From Pollenia angustigena (Eukaryota; Arthropoda; Insecta; Diptera; Polleniidae), in assembly GCA_930367215.1 (NCBI GenBank), contig OV884056.1, forward strand, positions 53,134,308-53,198,307: 64,000 nt of DNA. Reading direction: 5' to 3'. The notes below the pieces were generated by a model. It had not been told where the DNA came from, ran no database searches, and worked only from the letters and a program-made list of their open reading frames with translations. The translations under genes and the position numbers were made by a program. Positions within the stretch are counted from its first letter, which is position 1; each line of letters starts with the position of its first letter. Of this stretch, positions 1 to 11,024 are shown piece after piece.

Positions 1-753
1 GCGCGCCGGGGAAAAATGGTCATTTAAATACAGGCGCATATCAATCTCACCACCAATTACATCACAAATTTTTATAGATTTGGTCTTAAAATAGGCTTTC
101 ATGATGCTATCACGCAAAAATACATCATTAAATTTATATAAAACAGCCTTTCGATTATTAAAATAACAAGCATGATTAATGTTTAAGGGAGAAATCTCAA
201 TATTGAAAATAGAACCGATTTTTACTTTAGGTGAAATAAGATTATCCAAGCCATCAGGTAAGCCACTGACAACAATATCACCCCGGTAAATTCTTTTATG
301 TAACACATTGTTTTCCACCTCTAACTCGGATATTTTTTTATTAGTAGACGAATCCATATGATGAATAAGCTTGTTACAATCCAAAATTTCAGACTTCATA
401 TCCTTCAGGCAACTCGCAATTTCTGCTTTAAAGCTGTTAACGGTGTCCGCTAAGGTTTTGTGGATGGCAGCTTGTTCGGTGTCAGCTTTACCAATAAAAG
501 TGTCAAGTTTAGTGTTTAGTTCACTGATCTCCTGCCGCAACAGTTTCAAGCCAGGTGAAGAATCAGAATTACAAGATTTGCAAGAAAACGACAAAGACTT
601 GCAATCTTTTAGCGAGGAAAGGGCCTTATCATTTAAGCCAGCACATGACACATGAAACCAGTTAGCACAGGCTTTACATTGAACACTAGACTGAGCCTTT
701 GTAATAACATCATGACAATCACCACATTTGTATTGTACTCTGGCGGCAGGCAT
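1..753 (-). CDS. LINE ORF1 with PHD finger, partial at window edge
   Basis: An open frame starts at the ATG at 751-753 on the minus strand and runs without a stop for 251 codons off the left edge. Residues 10-61 carry a C4HC3 PHD-type zinc finger (C10, C13, C26, C29, H34, C37, C58, C61). A charged coiled-coil-like stretch follows (about 70-135), then a segment beginning RGDIVVSGLPD near residue 145 that resembles the FP/RRM-like domain of insect LINE ORF1 proteins. In those elements ORF1 binds RNA and packages the retrotransposon transcript. Family knowledge points to a CR1/Jockey-group LINE, but no reverse transcriptase is visible here, so the clade is inferred. The frame looks intact, which is unusual for this window. 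A TA-flanked MITE begins 28 bp upstream of the ATG, in what would be its 5' UTR. Confidence 0.7.
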   Translation of the reverse strand, partial: MPAARVQYKCGDCHDVITKAQSSVQCKACANWFHVSCAGLNDKALSSLKDCKSLSFSCKSCNSDSSPGLKLLRQEISELNTKLDTFIGKADTEQAAIHKTLADTVNSFKAEIASCLKDMKSEILDCNKLIHHMDSSTNKKISELEVENNVLHKRIYRGDIVVSGLPDGLDNLISPKVKIGSIFNIEISPLNINHACYFNNRKAVLYKFNDVFLRDSIMKAYFKTKSIKICDVIGGEIDMRLYLNDHFSPAR

Positions 754-781
754 TTTGAACAATACGTACTTTTTATATATA

Positions 782-1165
782 CACTCAAAATATTATGTAG
801 TTAAATTCAAACGAAAATTCATTTGAAACAAATTAAAATTCATTTAAAAAACGGATCATTTACATTTCATTTAAAACAAATGATTTTTTCAGTAATTTCT
901 AAGTTTTTTATTTATTGAACATCATATTCGTTAAAATTGAATAGTTTTTACTTTTAAAAAATATATTTTAACCGATAAAAATCAAACAAATTAACAAAAA
1001 AAAATACGGAAAACATTATTTTTTGGTAGTTTGTTTTTTTAATAACAAACATAAATGTTGAAAAATAAATTTATTCGTAAAATAACTATATTTTTATTCA
1101 ATTTTAACAGTACCGAAAACGAATTTAATAACCTACAATCAGTTACTGTAATAATTTTATGAGTG
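782..1165 (+). mobile_element. TA-flanked MITE, copy A
   Basis: A 384-bp element begins CACTCAAAATATTATGTAG and ends GTAATAATTTTATGAGTG. The ends are imperfect inverted repeats and TA lies on both sides (780-781, 1166-1167). A nearly full copy lies in inverted orientation at 3654-4038 and a left-truncated copy at 1893-2137. TA flanks and short TIRs suggest a Tc1/mariner-type non-autonomous element. No coding sequence is seen. Confidence 0.7.
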
Positions 1166-1892
1166 TATGTATATATATGTGTATAAATAAATGGCGGCAA
1201 AGAAATCACACCAGCAACAACAACAGCAAAAGAATATTATTAAAAAACCAGCAAAATACATATAACAAACTTCAATTAGTTTGAAATATTCAGCAACACA
1301 GCGATTTAATTATTATTTTGTTTATATATTGTTAAACAATTAACTATATGTATATATGTAAATATGCAAGCACGTAAATGGCGGCAGAGAATAACACAAG
1401 CAACAGCAACAACAACTGCAACAGGCTATTTCAACGAAATAACTAAGCCTTCAATTATTTAAATAATTTTATTAACGTAATTAATTATTAACGTCATTAA
1501 AAACAAAAACTTCTAATTTTTAACAATTTATTATTAATTTATAAAGTTGAAAAGTAAAGAAATGATTAGCTGTCGAAAAAACACGCGTCTACTCAAGCAT
1601 AGTGCTGCCAGAAATTAATCCCAATAAAATATTGTGTCAGGTTTCGCAGAAATCACTGTATAAACGGTTACCCCTTAAAACCCACTTCCGTTTTTTGTCC
1701 CGTTTACAATCACTGGTTTTTTGCAATTATCTCGGAAACCACGACAGTAAGCGAAAAATTTCATTTGCGGAAATTAAAGAGCTAATTGAGAGTTAAAAGA
1801 ATCATTAATTTAAAAAATGAAAATCAGGCTGTTATTTACAGTTTTGTCAATATAAACGTGTGCGAATGTTCCGTTTACAATCTTGGAAGTGC

Positions 1893-2137
1893 CCATATTC
1901 ATTAAAATTGAATAGTTTTTACATTTACAAAATAAAATTCAACCGACAAAAATTAAACTACATAAAAAAATAAAAACGAAAAAACATTATTTTTTTGGTA
2001 GTTTGTTTTTTGAATAACAAACATAAATGTTAAGAAATAAAAATATTCGTAAAATAACTATATATTTATTCAATTTGAACAGTACGGAAAACGAATTTAA
2101 TAACCTACAATCAGTTACTGTAATAATTTTATGAGTG
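1893..2137 (+). mobile_element. TA-flanked MITE, truncated copy C
   Basis: This matches the right two thirds of the 782-1165 element in the same orientation, from CATATTCATTAAAATTG to the ATGAGTG end followed by TA (2138-2139). The left terminus is missing. The stretch between it and copy A (1166-1892) is AT-rich and holds two similar CAA-rich segments, each following an ATGGCGGCA (1190-1240 and 1377-1425). Confidence 0.65.
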
Positions 2138-2275
2138 TATATTTTTTTAATTTATTAACATTCGCTTTCAACACTTGAAAAGAATTTGCCACCCATTGCG
2201 TTGTTTACTGGTTTAAAAAAATGCTTAAACATGTGAAACATTTTCGTATATTATATTTTACAGAAACATTTTACA

Positions 2276-2908
2276 AATCTTATGGTGTTTTCTTTTCTAA
2301 AAAATAATGATGCATTATAGTTGTGTAATATATTTATTAGGTTACACGAAGCCTTAGAAAATGATACATTTTTCTAAATTACAATGGAACAAAATAATAG
2401 CTACGTTTTACACTCAACACTAATGTGTATTTAGCGTGTTAAATATTGAATGCAAAGTTTGTACTAAAAGCGATATTCACCACGCTTGTAGCAATTTTTA
2501 ACATTAAATTTTCTTACAATTCCAATAAGCGTTAACAGCACTGATTTTCAATAATTAATGTCAGCTGTTGTTAAAAATTTTGCGAAAAAAATATATAAAA
2601 AAGGAAAACAAACGAAAAACCAAAAGTTTTTATATCCATCACAATATAACTTAAAATCACAATATAACGCAACTTGTCCGCAAACACAAGAAAAAAATAC
2701 TTACTTGCATAAAAAAGTACTTTACGCAGATGTAAAAAAGGGTATTATCTCACACTCAGTTATAAATGCGGGTAAGAAATGGAACAAATTTGCCATTTAT
2801 TGTTGCAACATGTTAAGAAAGGAAAAAAAAAAAGAATGGAACAAAAACCCGCACGAATAGTAGCATATATGGAACATTATTGTCAGAAAAGAAAACACCA
2901 TAAGGCTT
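2276..2908. repeat. Nested inverted repeat with CTTATGGTGTTTTCTTTTCT arms
   Basis: The motif CTTATGGTGTTTTCTTTTCT near 2279 recurs as its reverse complement near 2885-2904, with weaker similarity on both sides. The arms are about 30 bp and enclose about 570 bp of AT-rich DNA with a 100-codon open frame (2558-2860) of low complexity that I do not consider a gene. It is probably a non-autonomous DNA element inside the larger 782-4038 block. Confidence 0.45.
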
Positions 2909-3331
2909 GTTTTCTCTAATAAATTTTACTTTTTTTTAACAAAAGTCACGTTTCTGCGATAGTTAATACGAAAAAGACAGATAACCGGAAATCAAGCAAA
3001 AAATATCGTTACGTCTAAAAATTTTGATTGAAATTTACGAAGATCCCATTTGTAAACAAAGTGAAATAATTTATTTTAAATGTTATCAATGTTAATTTCC
3101 CAAAATATTTATTTCCTTTTTTTTTATTAAGTGTTACATTCTGACTTAATTCGCCGAGCAATAGTAACTAAGACCATCAATCAGCCCTTTGTTGGCAAAC
3201 AGACCGGAATATTTTGTGGGAAATGTACCCGCAGATTTGTTTCTGTACGTTTCTGGTAAAGTTCGGTAAAATTAATAAATAAATAAGTAAATTTTACCCA
3301 TTTTCATTTGTCGAATGTGTTCAATGAATTA

Positions 3332-3426
3332 TATTTTAATTTATAAAGCTTTCTTGCAATTTTCCCATTCCTTCAATATTTTTAACATACTTTTTGCTTA
3401 AGCCAGAAAGCTTTATAAATTAAAAT
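3332..3426. repeat. Long-stem hairpin
   Basis: ATTTTAATTTATAAAGCTTTCT near 3332 is followed after about 50 bp by its exact reverse complement ending near 3425. No TSD or coding sequence could be tied to it. Confidence 0.6.
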
Positions 3427-3653
3427 TTGATTAAGTGAACACATAATAATGTTTAATATAATAAAAAATAATTTATAAAAAGAAATAATTCTTACAGTCT
3501 GTTATTTAAATAAATGTTGAATCCCTGCAAGACAAAAGAGCACAAAAGTTCGGGAACGGACAAACGAAATTTTTTCTCTCCACTTCTCTCCATGAGGTTA
3601 TATTAAGTTTGCCATTCCGTGTAAAACTTTTATAATATTCAATGAGGACCCTA

Positions 3654-4038
3654 CACTTATAAAATTATTACAGTAACTGATTGTGGGTTATTAAATTCGT
3701 TTTCCGTACTGTTAAATTTGAATCAAAATATAGTTATTTTACGAATAATTTTATTTTTTAACATTTATGTTTGTTATTCAAAAAACAAACTACCAAAAAA
3801 TAATGTTTTTTCGTTTTTATTTTATTATGTAGTTGGATTTTTGTCGGTTGAAATGTATTTTTTTAATGTAAAAACTATTCAATTTTAATGATTATGCTGT
3901 TTAATAAATAAAAAAATTTAAAAATGAATGTTAAAATCATTTGTTTTAAATGAAATGTAAATGATCCGTTTTTTAAATGAATTTTAATTTGTTTAAAATG
4001 AATTTTCGTTTGAATTTAACTACATAATATTTTGAGTG
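3654..4038 (-). mobile_element. TA-flanked MITE, inverted copy B
   Basis: This is a full-length inverted copy of 782-1165 (385 bp), beginning CACTTATAAAATTATTACAG and ending ATAATATTTTGAGTG, with TA at 3652-3653 and 4039-4040. Together with copy A it bounds 782-4038 like the arms of a composite or foldback element. Two independent insertions are equally possible. Confidence 0.7.
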
Positions 4039-4151
4039 TACATGTTCTGTGTACTTAATTGATTCTTAGCCGATTTATCCATTTCCATCTGTCTTACTAT
4101 CCGTCTATAGAAATCACGCTTACATTCGAACGAATCAAAAGAAAAGACCAG

Positions 4152-4390
4152 GGGCCTGATTCTGGCAGCCGTGATCGAGTACACTCTCGATTCAATAGCA
4201 ATTGAATATCTAATTATTTCAGTCAGTACTGAACTAAACGGAATTATATTTTCAGTGTTGTAAAGCATTAATTTGAGTTTCACAATACTGAAAAATAATT
4301 ACGATTCGTTTAGTATCGACGGAAAGAATAAGAAATAAAATTGCTTTCGAATCGAGAAAGTACTCGATCACGACTGCCAGAATTAAGCCC
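4152..4390. mobile_element. Palindromic MITE, GGGCYTGATTCTGGCAG ends
   Basis: A 239-bp hairpin element. The left arm GGGCCTGATTCTGGCAG continues into a GATCGAGTAC motif; the right arm is its near-perfect inverse, about 40 bp each. The flanks are CAG and TAG. Short 3-bp flanks and GGGC ends fit a PIF/Harbinger-type MITE. Related ends occur at 21300-21529 and 24592-24725. Confidence 0.6.
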
Positions 4391-4702
4391 TAGTATTGGT
4401 GTCAAATTCTTTCTAGTTGTCCTAAGCAGTTTGGGATTGAAATTCGGCACAATCGGTTTAGTAGAAAAAGAGTTATTTAAAGGTCCAACTGTGAAGCAAC
4501 CACCCCCAAAAAGATTTATGTTGTTGTTAAAAATAAATGCTTGCTCTCCTTTTTTATGTATGCAAAAGAAAACTTGATGTATATATTTTGACTAAAAAAA
4601 ACCTAGACTTTTCAGCTTAATTTTAAGGCACCCTGTTTTAGCACATTAAATAGGGTGTCAAAGATGGCAGCCTCGGTGAAGAAAAAAATGTGCGATCCTA
4701 AT

Positions 4703-5411
4703 CAGGGACCGAAAATAACAGTTATATTCGAATTTTAAAACAAAAAAAGCATATAGAATTAAATGTCGAAAAACTGATTCAAGTATACCATATTGTTCCT
4801 CATACACTTCTCAATGATAAAATATATTGATTTTTATATTTTCGATCAAACTTAACAATTATTTTTTGATTTTTATTTTTTGAACAAAAATAACTGTTAT
4901 TTTTTGATTTTTATTTTTTGGATTAAAAATAACAGTTATTTTTTGATTTTTATTTTTTTAAAAAAATATAACAGTTATTTTTTGATTTTAATTTTTTCGA
5001 GCAAAAATAAAAGTTATTCTCTAAATAAATGTACGTGATTTAATAATTTAGTTGACTTTTAATTTTTATTTTAGTGTGTAATTATCATTGGAATTCCTTA
5101 TGCACATTAAAATAATTATTAAAGTCATCTAAGTTATTAAAACACGTAAATTTATTTCGAGAATAACTTTTATTTTTGCTCGAAAAAATAAAAATCAAAA
5201 AATAACTGATATTTTTGTTCAAAAAAATAATAATCATAAAATAACTGTTATTTTTTATCGAAAAAATAAAAATCAAAAAATAACAGTTATTTTTGTTCAA
5301 AAAAATAAAGATCAAAATATAACTGTTATTTTTGCTCAAAAAAATAAAAATCAAAAAATAACAGTTATCATCTGATTTTTATGAAAAAAGGCATAACTGT
5401 TACGGTCCCTG
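4703..5411. mobile_element. hAT-type foldback element with 8-bp TSD
   Basis: The TIRs begin CAGGGACCG and end CGGTCCCTG. The 8 bases outside are ATCCTAAT (4695-4702) and GTCCTAAT (5412-5419), a 7/8 match, as expected of a hAT target duplication. Inside, both arms are built of about 45-bp tandem units around AACTGTTATTTTTTGATT (4850-5015 and, inverted, 5155-5375), so the whole element can fold back on itself. No transposase is present. Confidence 0.8.
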
Positions 5412-5904
5412 GTCCTAATGGCTTCTTAAACCGAAGCCGATGTGTTTTTTCACTTCTATACGGCCAAATCACATTCAAAACAATCACATTTACCCCACTG
5501 TATGCTTGTATTATCATTTTCACATCTGACCTTGTAAAAAAATGTATTTTCTGGAAAAATAGTTTTTCAATTAATTTTGTACACAACGAATTGATTTTTA
5601 TTTCGTATTTAAATTCATTTGAATTATTTAAAAAAACACTAATTCTCTGCTTCTGTCACTTTTCATATTTATTAAATCTAGTTTTTAGCGTTAAAAAGTT
5701 TGTAAATTTAAAAAATTTTTTATGATATTTAAATTTGTATGTTCATATCGACCCCTTTGCACGAAATTGTCGTATGTTACAAAAACCAAATTTTACAGGA
5801 GAGCCATTTTTATAATTTTCTCTGCTATCACTTGCAATATAAATATGAAAATATACATTAAATTTTTGGAGTAACGAAGTGGAATTCGCCTACAATATTT
5901 TGTC
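5412..5904. other. Unassigned AT-rich stretch
   Basis: Open frames of 114 codons (+) and 72 codons (-) overlap here, but both are low-complexity and one begins inside the hAT foldback. I see no gene or repeat signature. Confidence 0.5.
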
Positions 5905-6397
5905 AGGCGACGCACAGTGCTTTGTCCCCATATAACGAAGGGACATAAATAGAAGGAGTTGTCAGAAATTTTTGAAATTTGGTACACAAGCATAGAATAG
6001 CTTAGTTAAGAAAAATGTGAATTTTTGGACAAATCGGTCCAAGGACACGCCTACCTCCCATGTGTCCTGAAATGGAAAAATGTAATTTTAGCTTCAATAA
6101 TGCCCACAAAACTACAAAAAATGGTCATACTAATACACACACAACTAGCAACGTATGTGCAAATTTTCACCTAAATCTGAACAAGGACTCAAGGTCCTGC
6201 CATATATCCTTTTTCTTAAAAATGTTATAACACTTTCAAAAATTATCCGATCGTAATAAAATTTGGTATGAAAATTGATATTTGTTAGATATATATGTGT
6301 GCCAAATTTTGGTAGAATCGGATTATAAATGTGAAAAATACAAAAACATCATTTAATGAAAAATGAGTGAAAAACGCTTAAAATGCTCGTGCAAAAA

Positions 6398-6830
6398 TAA
6401 CAAGTAAGAAAGTATAATCGGTCAAGCCCGACCATGTGATATCCTATAGCATAGTATTTAAAAACAAAGTTCCTAGATTGTAATCTATTTGGGACCCATG
6501 GGCAATCATGGACCCACCAGAACAAAATTATGTTATGAGGTTAAGATTCGTTTCAAAGTTCTTTCTGCCGAATATTATTTAGATATCTTCATCTTCATAT
6601 ATGGGTTTTTTGGATGAGGGTTTATATGTAACCTATGGTTTATATTGGTATGTTACTACATATATTTTTAAGGAAGTTGGCATTAAAAGCTATTTTCGGG
6701 AGAATGATTTGTATGGGAGCTATGTTCAAAAATAGAAAGATTCCAATAAAATTTGATAAGCTGATTTTGATTGCAATAAAATTGATTAGAGATGTGCACG
6801 TTCATTTTTTGAACCACGCGCCCTCACTTT
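6398..6830 (+). mobile_element. mini-me-like repeat, subfamily B, truncated
   Basis: It starts AACAAGTAAGAAAGTATAAT and continues CGGTCAAGCCCGACCATGTG, the same opening as the fuller copies at 30921-31516 and 32978-33442. The usual end with GGTGTGGGTATAA is missing, so only the first part of the repeat is left. Confidence 0.55.
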
Positions 6831-7099
6831 TACTCGTTTGTAAAAGTAAGTATTTATTAAATATATAAATTGATTTAACATTTTAATAGACAATTTTTAT
6901 TTTCTTTTAAATTGAAAACCCTGTATGCAATATTTTCGAACACTCCACAATAGAATTGCTCTTACTACAAACAAAGGCTGTTACCAAAAAAAAACTTCTG
7001 TCACGTAACCATCTTCAATTTAAATAAAAATAACGGCACTAAGTCACATTTTGAAAATATTCTTTATACGATGAAAAACCAACGTCATCTGGGAATTTA

Positions 7100-8235
7100 G
7101 CGCCATCTTGTGTCGACAAAAAGAAACAGACACAACTGTTATACTAATTTTTTTTAATTTATCTTGTCAATTTTTCTAATTCAATAGTATATATATTTGG
7201 ATTTTTTTCTTATTATGTTCCTAGTTTATTTTTTTTTTAACTAATTCAATCTATGAAAGTTTGAGCAAAAATCACGAAAATAGCATTTTTTTTAAATAAA
7301 TTTTTTTTTAAGTTGTGGTAAAATTTTTTAAATTTTTTTTTTTGTAGTTATTAGAAAACAGTCTAAATATTCGAAATCAGAAAAAAACCCATAGACCATA
7401 TTTTTCTTTTTTTTTTAATATTCCATCAAAGTTAAGAAATTTTTAGAGCTTAACTAAATAATAAGCATTTTTCAAACCATTAAAAAATATGTATAGGAGC
7501 ATAATTCCAGTAAAAGTTTTTTATAGATGGTTTAGAATATAGTTAGCTGTTACAGAAAAAAATTTGAATCTCGTAATCCAAAAAATTAATTTTTTACAAT
7601 TATTTTCTTGAAACAATAAAAAACCAAGGGCATTTGTGATTTCAGCGCCCTCTTATGCCGTAGAATGCAGACAAACACAAACAATTTTTTATACATATTT
7701 TGATTTTTGTTGTTTTTTTATTGAATGGTATAAGTTTGAATTAATATTTCACAGTATTTGTAGTTAATTGTCTTTTAAACTCCTGAAAACTATCAAAATT
7801 TGATCAAAAATCATGAAAATAGCCATTTAAAAAAAGTTTTTTTTTTTCAAGTTGTGGTAAAATTTTTTCAATTTTTTTTTTTGTAGTTATTAGAAAACAG
7901 TCTAAATATTCGAAATCAGAAAAAAACCCATAGACCATATTTTTCTTTTTTTTTTAATATTCCATCAAAGTTAGAAAATTTTTAGAGCTTAAGTAAATAA
8001 TAAGCATTTTTCAAACCAATAAAAAAACACTTATATGAAAATAAATCAATAAAATTTTTTTACAGTTAGTTCTAAATATAGTAAACTACTACAGAAAAAA
8101 ATTTCAATCTCGTGCTTTAAAAAACAACAGTTTTACAACAGTTTTCCTAAAGCATGTAAAACTCAAGTAGTTGTTTGGCCATTTTTACTATAAATTCTCA
8201 AACTTTGGCGCCCTCTAGCGCCGCCAAAAAGAGTT
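7100..8235 (+). repeat. Direct tandem repeat, period about 545 bp
   Basis: A segment of about 240 bp (7254-7495) recurs almost unchanged at about 7798-8030, including TTTTTTGTAGTTATTAGAAA and AAAAAACCCATAGACCATAT. Each unit is headed by a GCGCC(A/C)TCT motif at about 7100, 7645 and 8208, giving spacings of 545 and 563 bp. It looks like a satellite-type duplication of an AT-rich unit, with no coding capacity. Confidence 0.75.
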
Positions 8236-8363
8236 AAATCTAAAAAATTCTTCAAAATTCATTTTAATTATTTTGTTATCTATCGATCTGTACATTTTTA
8301 AGCACAATATAAGACTTGTTTTTTTTTTTGATTTATGTCTATGGGCCAAAGCACTGTGCGACG

Positions 8364-10137
8364 TCTCTTTGAATATAGAACAAGATTGCATCAAAAACTC
8401 AATTTCAAAAAAATTGGCATATACGATAATTTCGCGCAAACGGGTCGATATGTTTGTTTTTATGTATGTATTATGTAATTCACAAAGAAACTTAAAATTA
8501 ATTTTCCCACAAACTTAAATTTATAACTTAAAAACAGAGGATTAAAAAATTTTAATTTCAATGAAGCCCACAGTTTTTCTATTTTAACGCAAACCACATA
8601 AAAACCCATTAATGTGTGATGAAGTGGAAAATTTAGAGCTCGTATATTTTTTGTTAAATTACAAATTTGACAACAAAAGTCAATAATTCAAATTTGATTT
8701 ACTTTTTGTTTTGAGAGCTTAAAAATTTGCATGATAGAATAAAGTCAAAGAATGCCTAAAAGAACAAACGAGATATTTAAAAATATGATACTAATATTCT
8801 ATTTTTCAATCAACTTAGTTGATTTACATACAACCTCAGTATACAAAATAGCCTGCAGTTCTTATCCTCTATGAAATGTAGTCAAAGAAACTCCATCATT
8901 CCACATAAAACGTAAGCAATATTGCTGTGGATAATCTACGCATTAGAAATCTTTGGGGACTTATACATTTTTTAAATAAACTTAAAAAAAAAAATAGATC
9001 GTTTTCATGCTTAATATATTTTTTTCATTTATTCGCTCAACATTAAACAAGTCCCATTTAAAGATGTGGGATTTGCAGCTACAAATTTTATTTACGTGTT
9101 TGTTATTTGATTATTGACAAGATTCTTCCTTTTTCTTCTTTGAACATAAATTGGCGTTCAAATTATTCATGTCATGTTGACGACATGTTTTTTATTTTGT
9201 TTTATTTGATATTGAAATCAAAAACAAAATTAAACAACGAATAAGAAAGCAAAACGTAAAGACAATACATGTGTACTCGTTTATTTTCCCCTCGTCCCTC
9301 TCGCCTATAAAGTAGCAATCTTGTCAATAAGACATGAGCCGTATGAACGCAGACTTATTATTTAAACATTTGCTATTATTATAGAATACTCTACCCTATC
9401 ACATAAGTCTTATGTATTTTAAAAAAACTTATCATTACAGTGCTGTACTGTAATGATAAGTTCTTATTGCTTTTTGAAAGAATATAAACAATAGTTAGAT
9501 CAGGGAAGCATTATCCCCAATATACATAAAAAAATTTTCAGGATTTAGTAGGTTAATGAAACGAACTTTCTATGAAAATTTGTTTAATAAACCTATCATA
9601 AATCAAAGATATTTTTTATGAATATGGGGGTATAAATCCAGCTTTAGTACACCGACCGACACAAAGTAACTTACAAATCAATAAAACGATATTCTACCAT
9701 TCGGCTCACTAAATGTCTGTTCATATAAACCTTGTGGACAAAGTACAGGTCTCAATTATTATAAAATTTGGTACAGAAATCTCAATTACCACAAGAATAA
9801 AGCCTTTTTAATAATCGGTCTACGATTTCAGATAGCCCCAATAAAAACTTCTTTCCGGAAAATATTTGTATGGCCATAAACCATTAAATGTTGTTGTTAT
9901 TAAGATTGAGTTTAGCCCAAAAATTTTATTTTATTGCTACCTTAAATATCTGAGCATATTAAATTCGAATCGTTCCAAATTTAAACCTCCCATACAAATA
10001 AAACTCTCAAAAATAGCTTCAAATAACATAACATTAAATGCTGGTATTGATACAAAATTTTGCTGCCATTATTTATCTTACAGCTACTAGAAGGTTTCGC
10101 AAAAGTTGTCACCCGATGATCTTTGACTGTATTTTTT
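8364..10137. other. AT-rich spacer with one perfect hairpin
   Basis: Apart from the hairpin at 9426-9462, I recognise nothing before 9700. From about 9700 to 10030, phrases such as AAAATTTGGTACAGAAAT and TTCCGGAAAA resemble the internal repeats of the mini-me-like elements, suggesting a degraded copy. Confidence 0.4.
9426..9462. repeat. Perfect 16-bp stem hairpin
   Basis: AACTTATCATTACAGT, loop GCTGT, then the exact reverse complement ACTGTAATGATAAGTT. It lies outside any recognised element and has no T-run that would suggest a terminator. Confidence 0.7.
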
Positions 10138-10660
10138 TTAAATAAATAAAAAACTTAAGCTTTGGTTTTGGATTAAGTTTATTTGATTTCTAGGGCTTTT
10201 TCGCTGAGTAGAATAAGTTATATCGGTCAAGTAGCCGCCGTAAGAATTAATATCCATACGGGCCTGATTTATGGCATTTTCCATCACTCTTGCTAAAACT
10301 TTCGCCGATAGGTAGGCGATAGGCACTGCTTTCAGGTATTCTCTTTAAGGACTCCAAGGGTCTAAGGCCTCTTGACATAGACTTCTGACTTCAAAAAAAT
10401 CCACAAAAATAAGTCTAGAATTTTTAAATCGGGCGATCTTGATGCCCTGTACAAATCCACAAAACAAGAGATAAAGTGTCCCTCAGAATAAAGAAACAAT
10501 AGTTTCGCGTTCTTGAGGAGTCAAAGTAAAACTGACATTTACTGCCATTTGCAAAAATAGCATCTTCCAAAAGGGTGATGACATTTACGTCACCTTGAAT
10601 GTCGTGTGCCAATAAGTCGTGAATTGACATATAAAACCCCGCCCTTCAAATCACTTCAAG
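10138..10660 (-). pseudogene. Tc1/mariner transposase C-terminal relic
   Basis: Read on the minus strand across frameshifts, the segment gives SPDLKILDLFLW, KSEVYVKRP and then VLARVMENAINQARMDINS with GGYLTDI. This order is typical of the last third of mariner-family transposases (catalytic third aspartate region, then the GGHLxDI tail). Those enzymes cut and paste DNA at TA sites. At least two frame changes and a stop separate the pieces, and the N-terminus is missing. The hAT element at 10662 sits at its upstream side. Confidence 0.6.
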
Positions 10661-11024
10661 GCAGTGATGTTATACGTAGGGAAAAATCCCTATTCGTAGC
10701 GATTTTCTTTAAAAAAAGCTGCCTGTAGGGAAAAAAGGACAGATATTTTTAAAACATTAAAATGTAGGGATTTTTAACAATATGGCTATAACTAAAAAAT
10801 AAATTTTTGAGATCACTATTGTAAACTTTATAAGTTTATATGGCAGCCCTTTTCAATTCGTGTCAACCTAAAATTATTAATATGGTAACTTTCTAAGTTG
10901 TCAATTTTATTAAAATGCTTGCCGCCAATTCACCTGTAATGTAAAATGTTATTGAAAGGTACATTTTTGCGATATTTAGTTTTTTGTTGTATTTATGTAC
11001 GTTTAATTAATTATATTCAAAAGA

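Larger units (their letters stand above)
5905..8363. repeat. Inverted pair of a CGCACAGTGCTTTG motif bounding 2.46 kb
   Basis: CGACGCACAGTGCTTTGTCCCCAT near 5909 is mirrored by ATGGGCCAAAGCACTGTGCGACG near 8340-8362. The enclosed DNA holds a mini-me-type fragment (6398-6830) and a tandem repeat of about 545 bp (7100-8235). The pair may be the ends of one large non-autonomous element or two copies of a common repeat in opposite orientation; no TSD was found. Confidence 0.4.

Noticed and set aside
2558..2860. 100-codon lysine-rich protein gene
   Set aside because: AT-rich low-complexity frame inside a nested inverted repeat, with no domain.
782..4038. Long terminal repeats of an LTR retrotransposon
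   Set aside because: The repeats are inverted, not direct, have TA flanks and lack TG...CA ends, primer-binding site or polypurine tract.
4850..5375. CRISPR-like or regulatory array of AACTGTTATTTTTTGATT
   Set aside because: Units are in both orientations within a foldback element that has hAT ends and a TSD.
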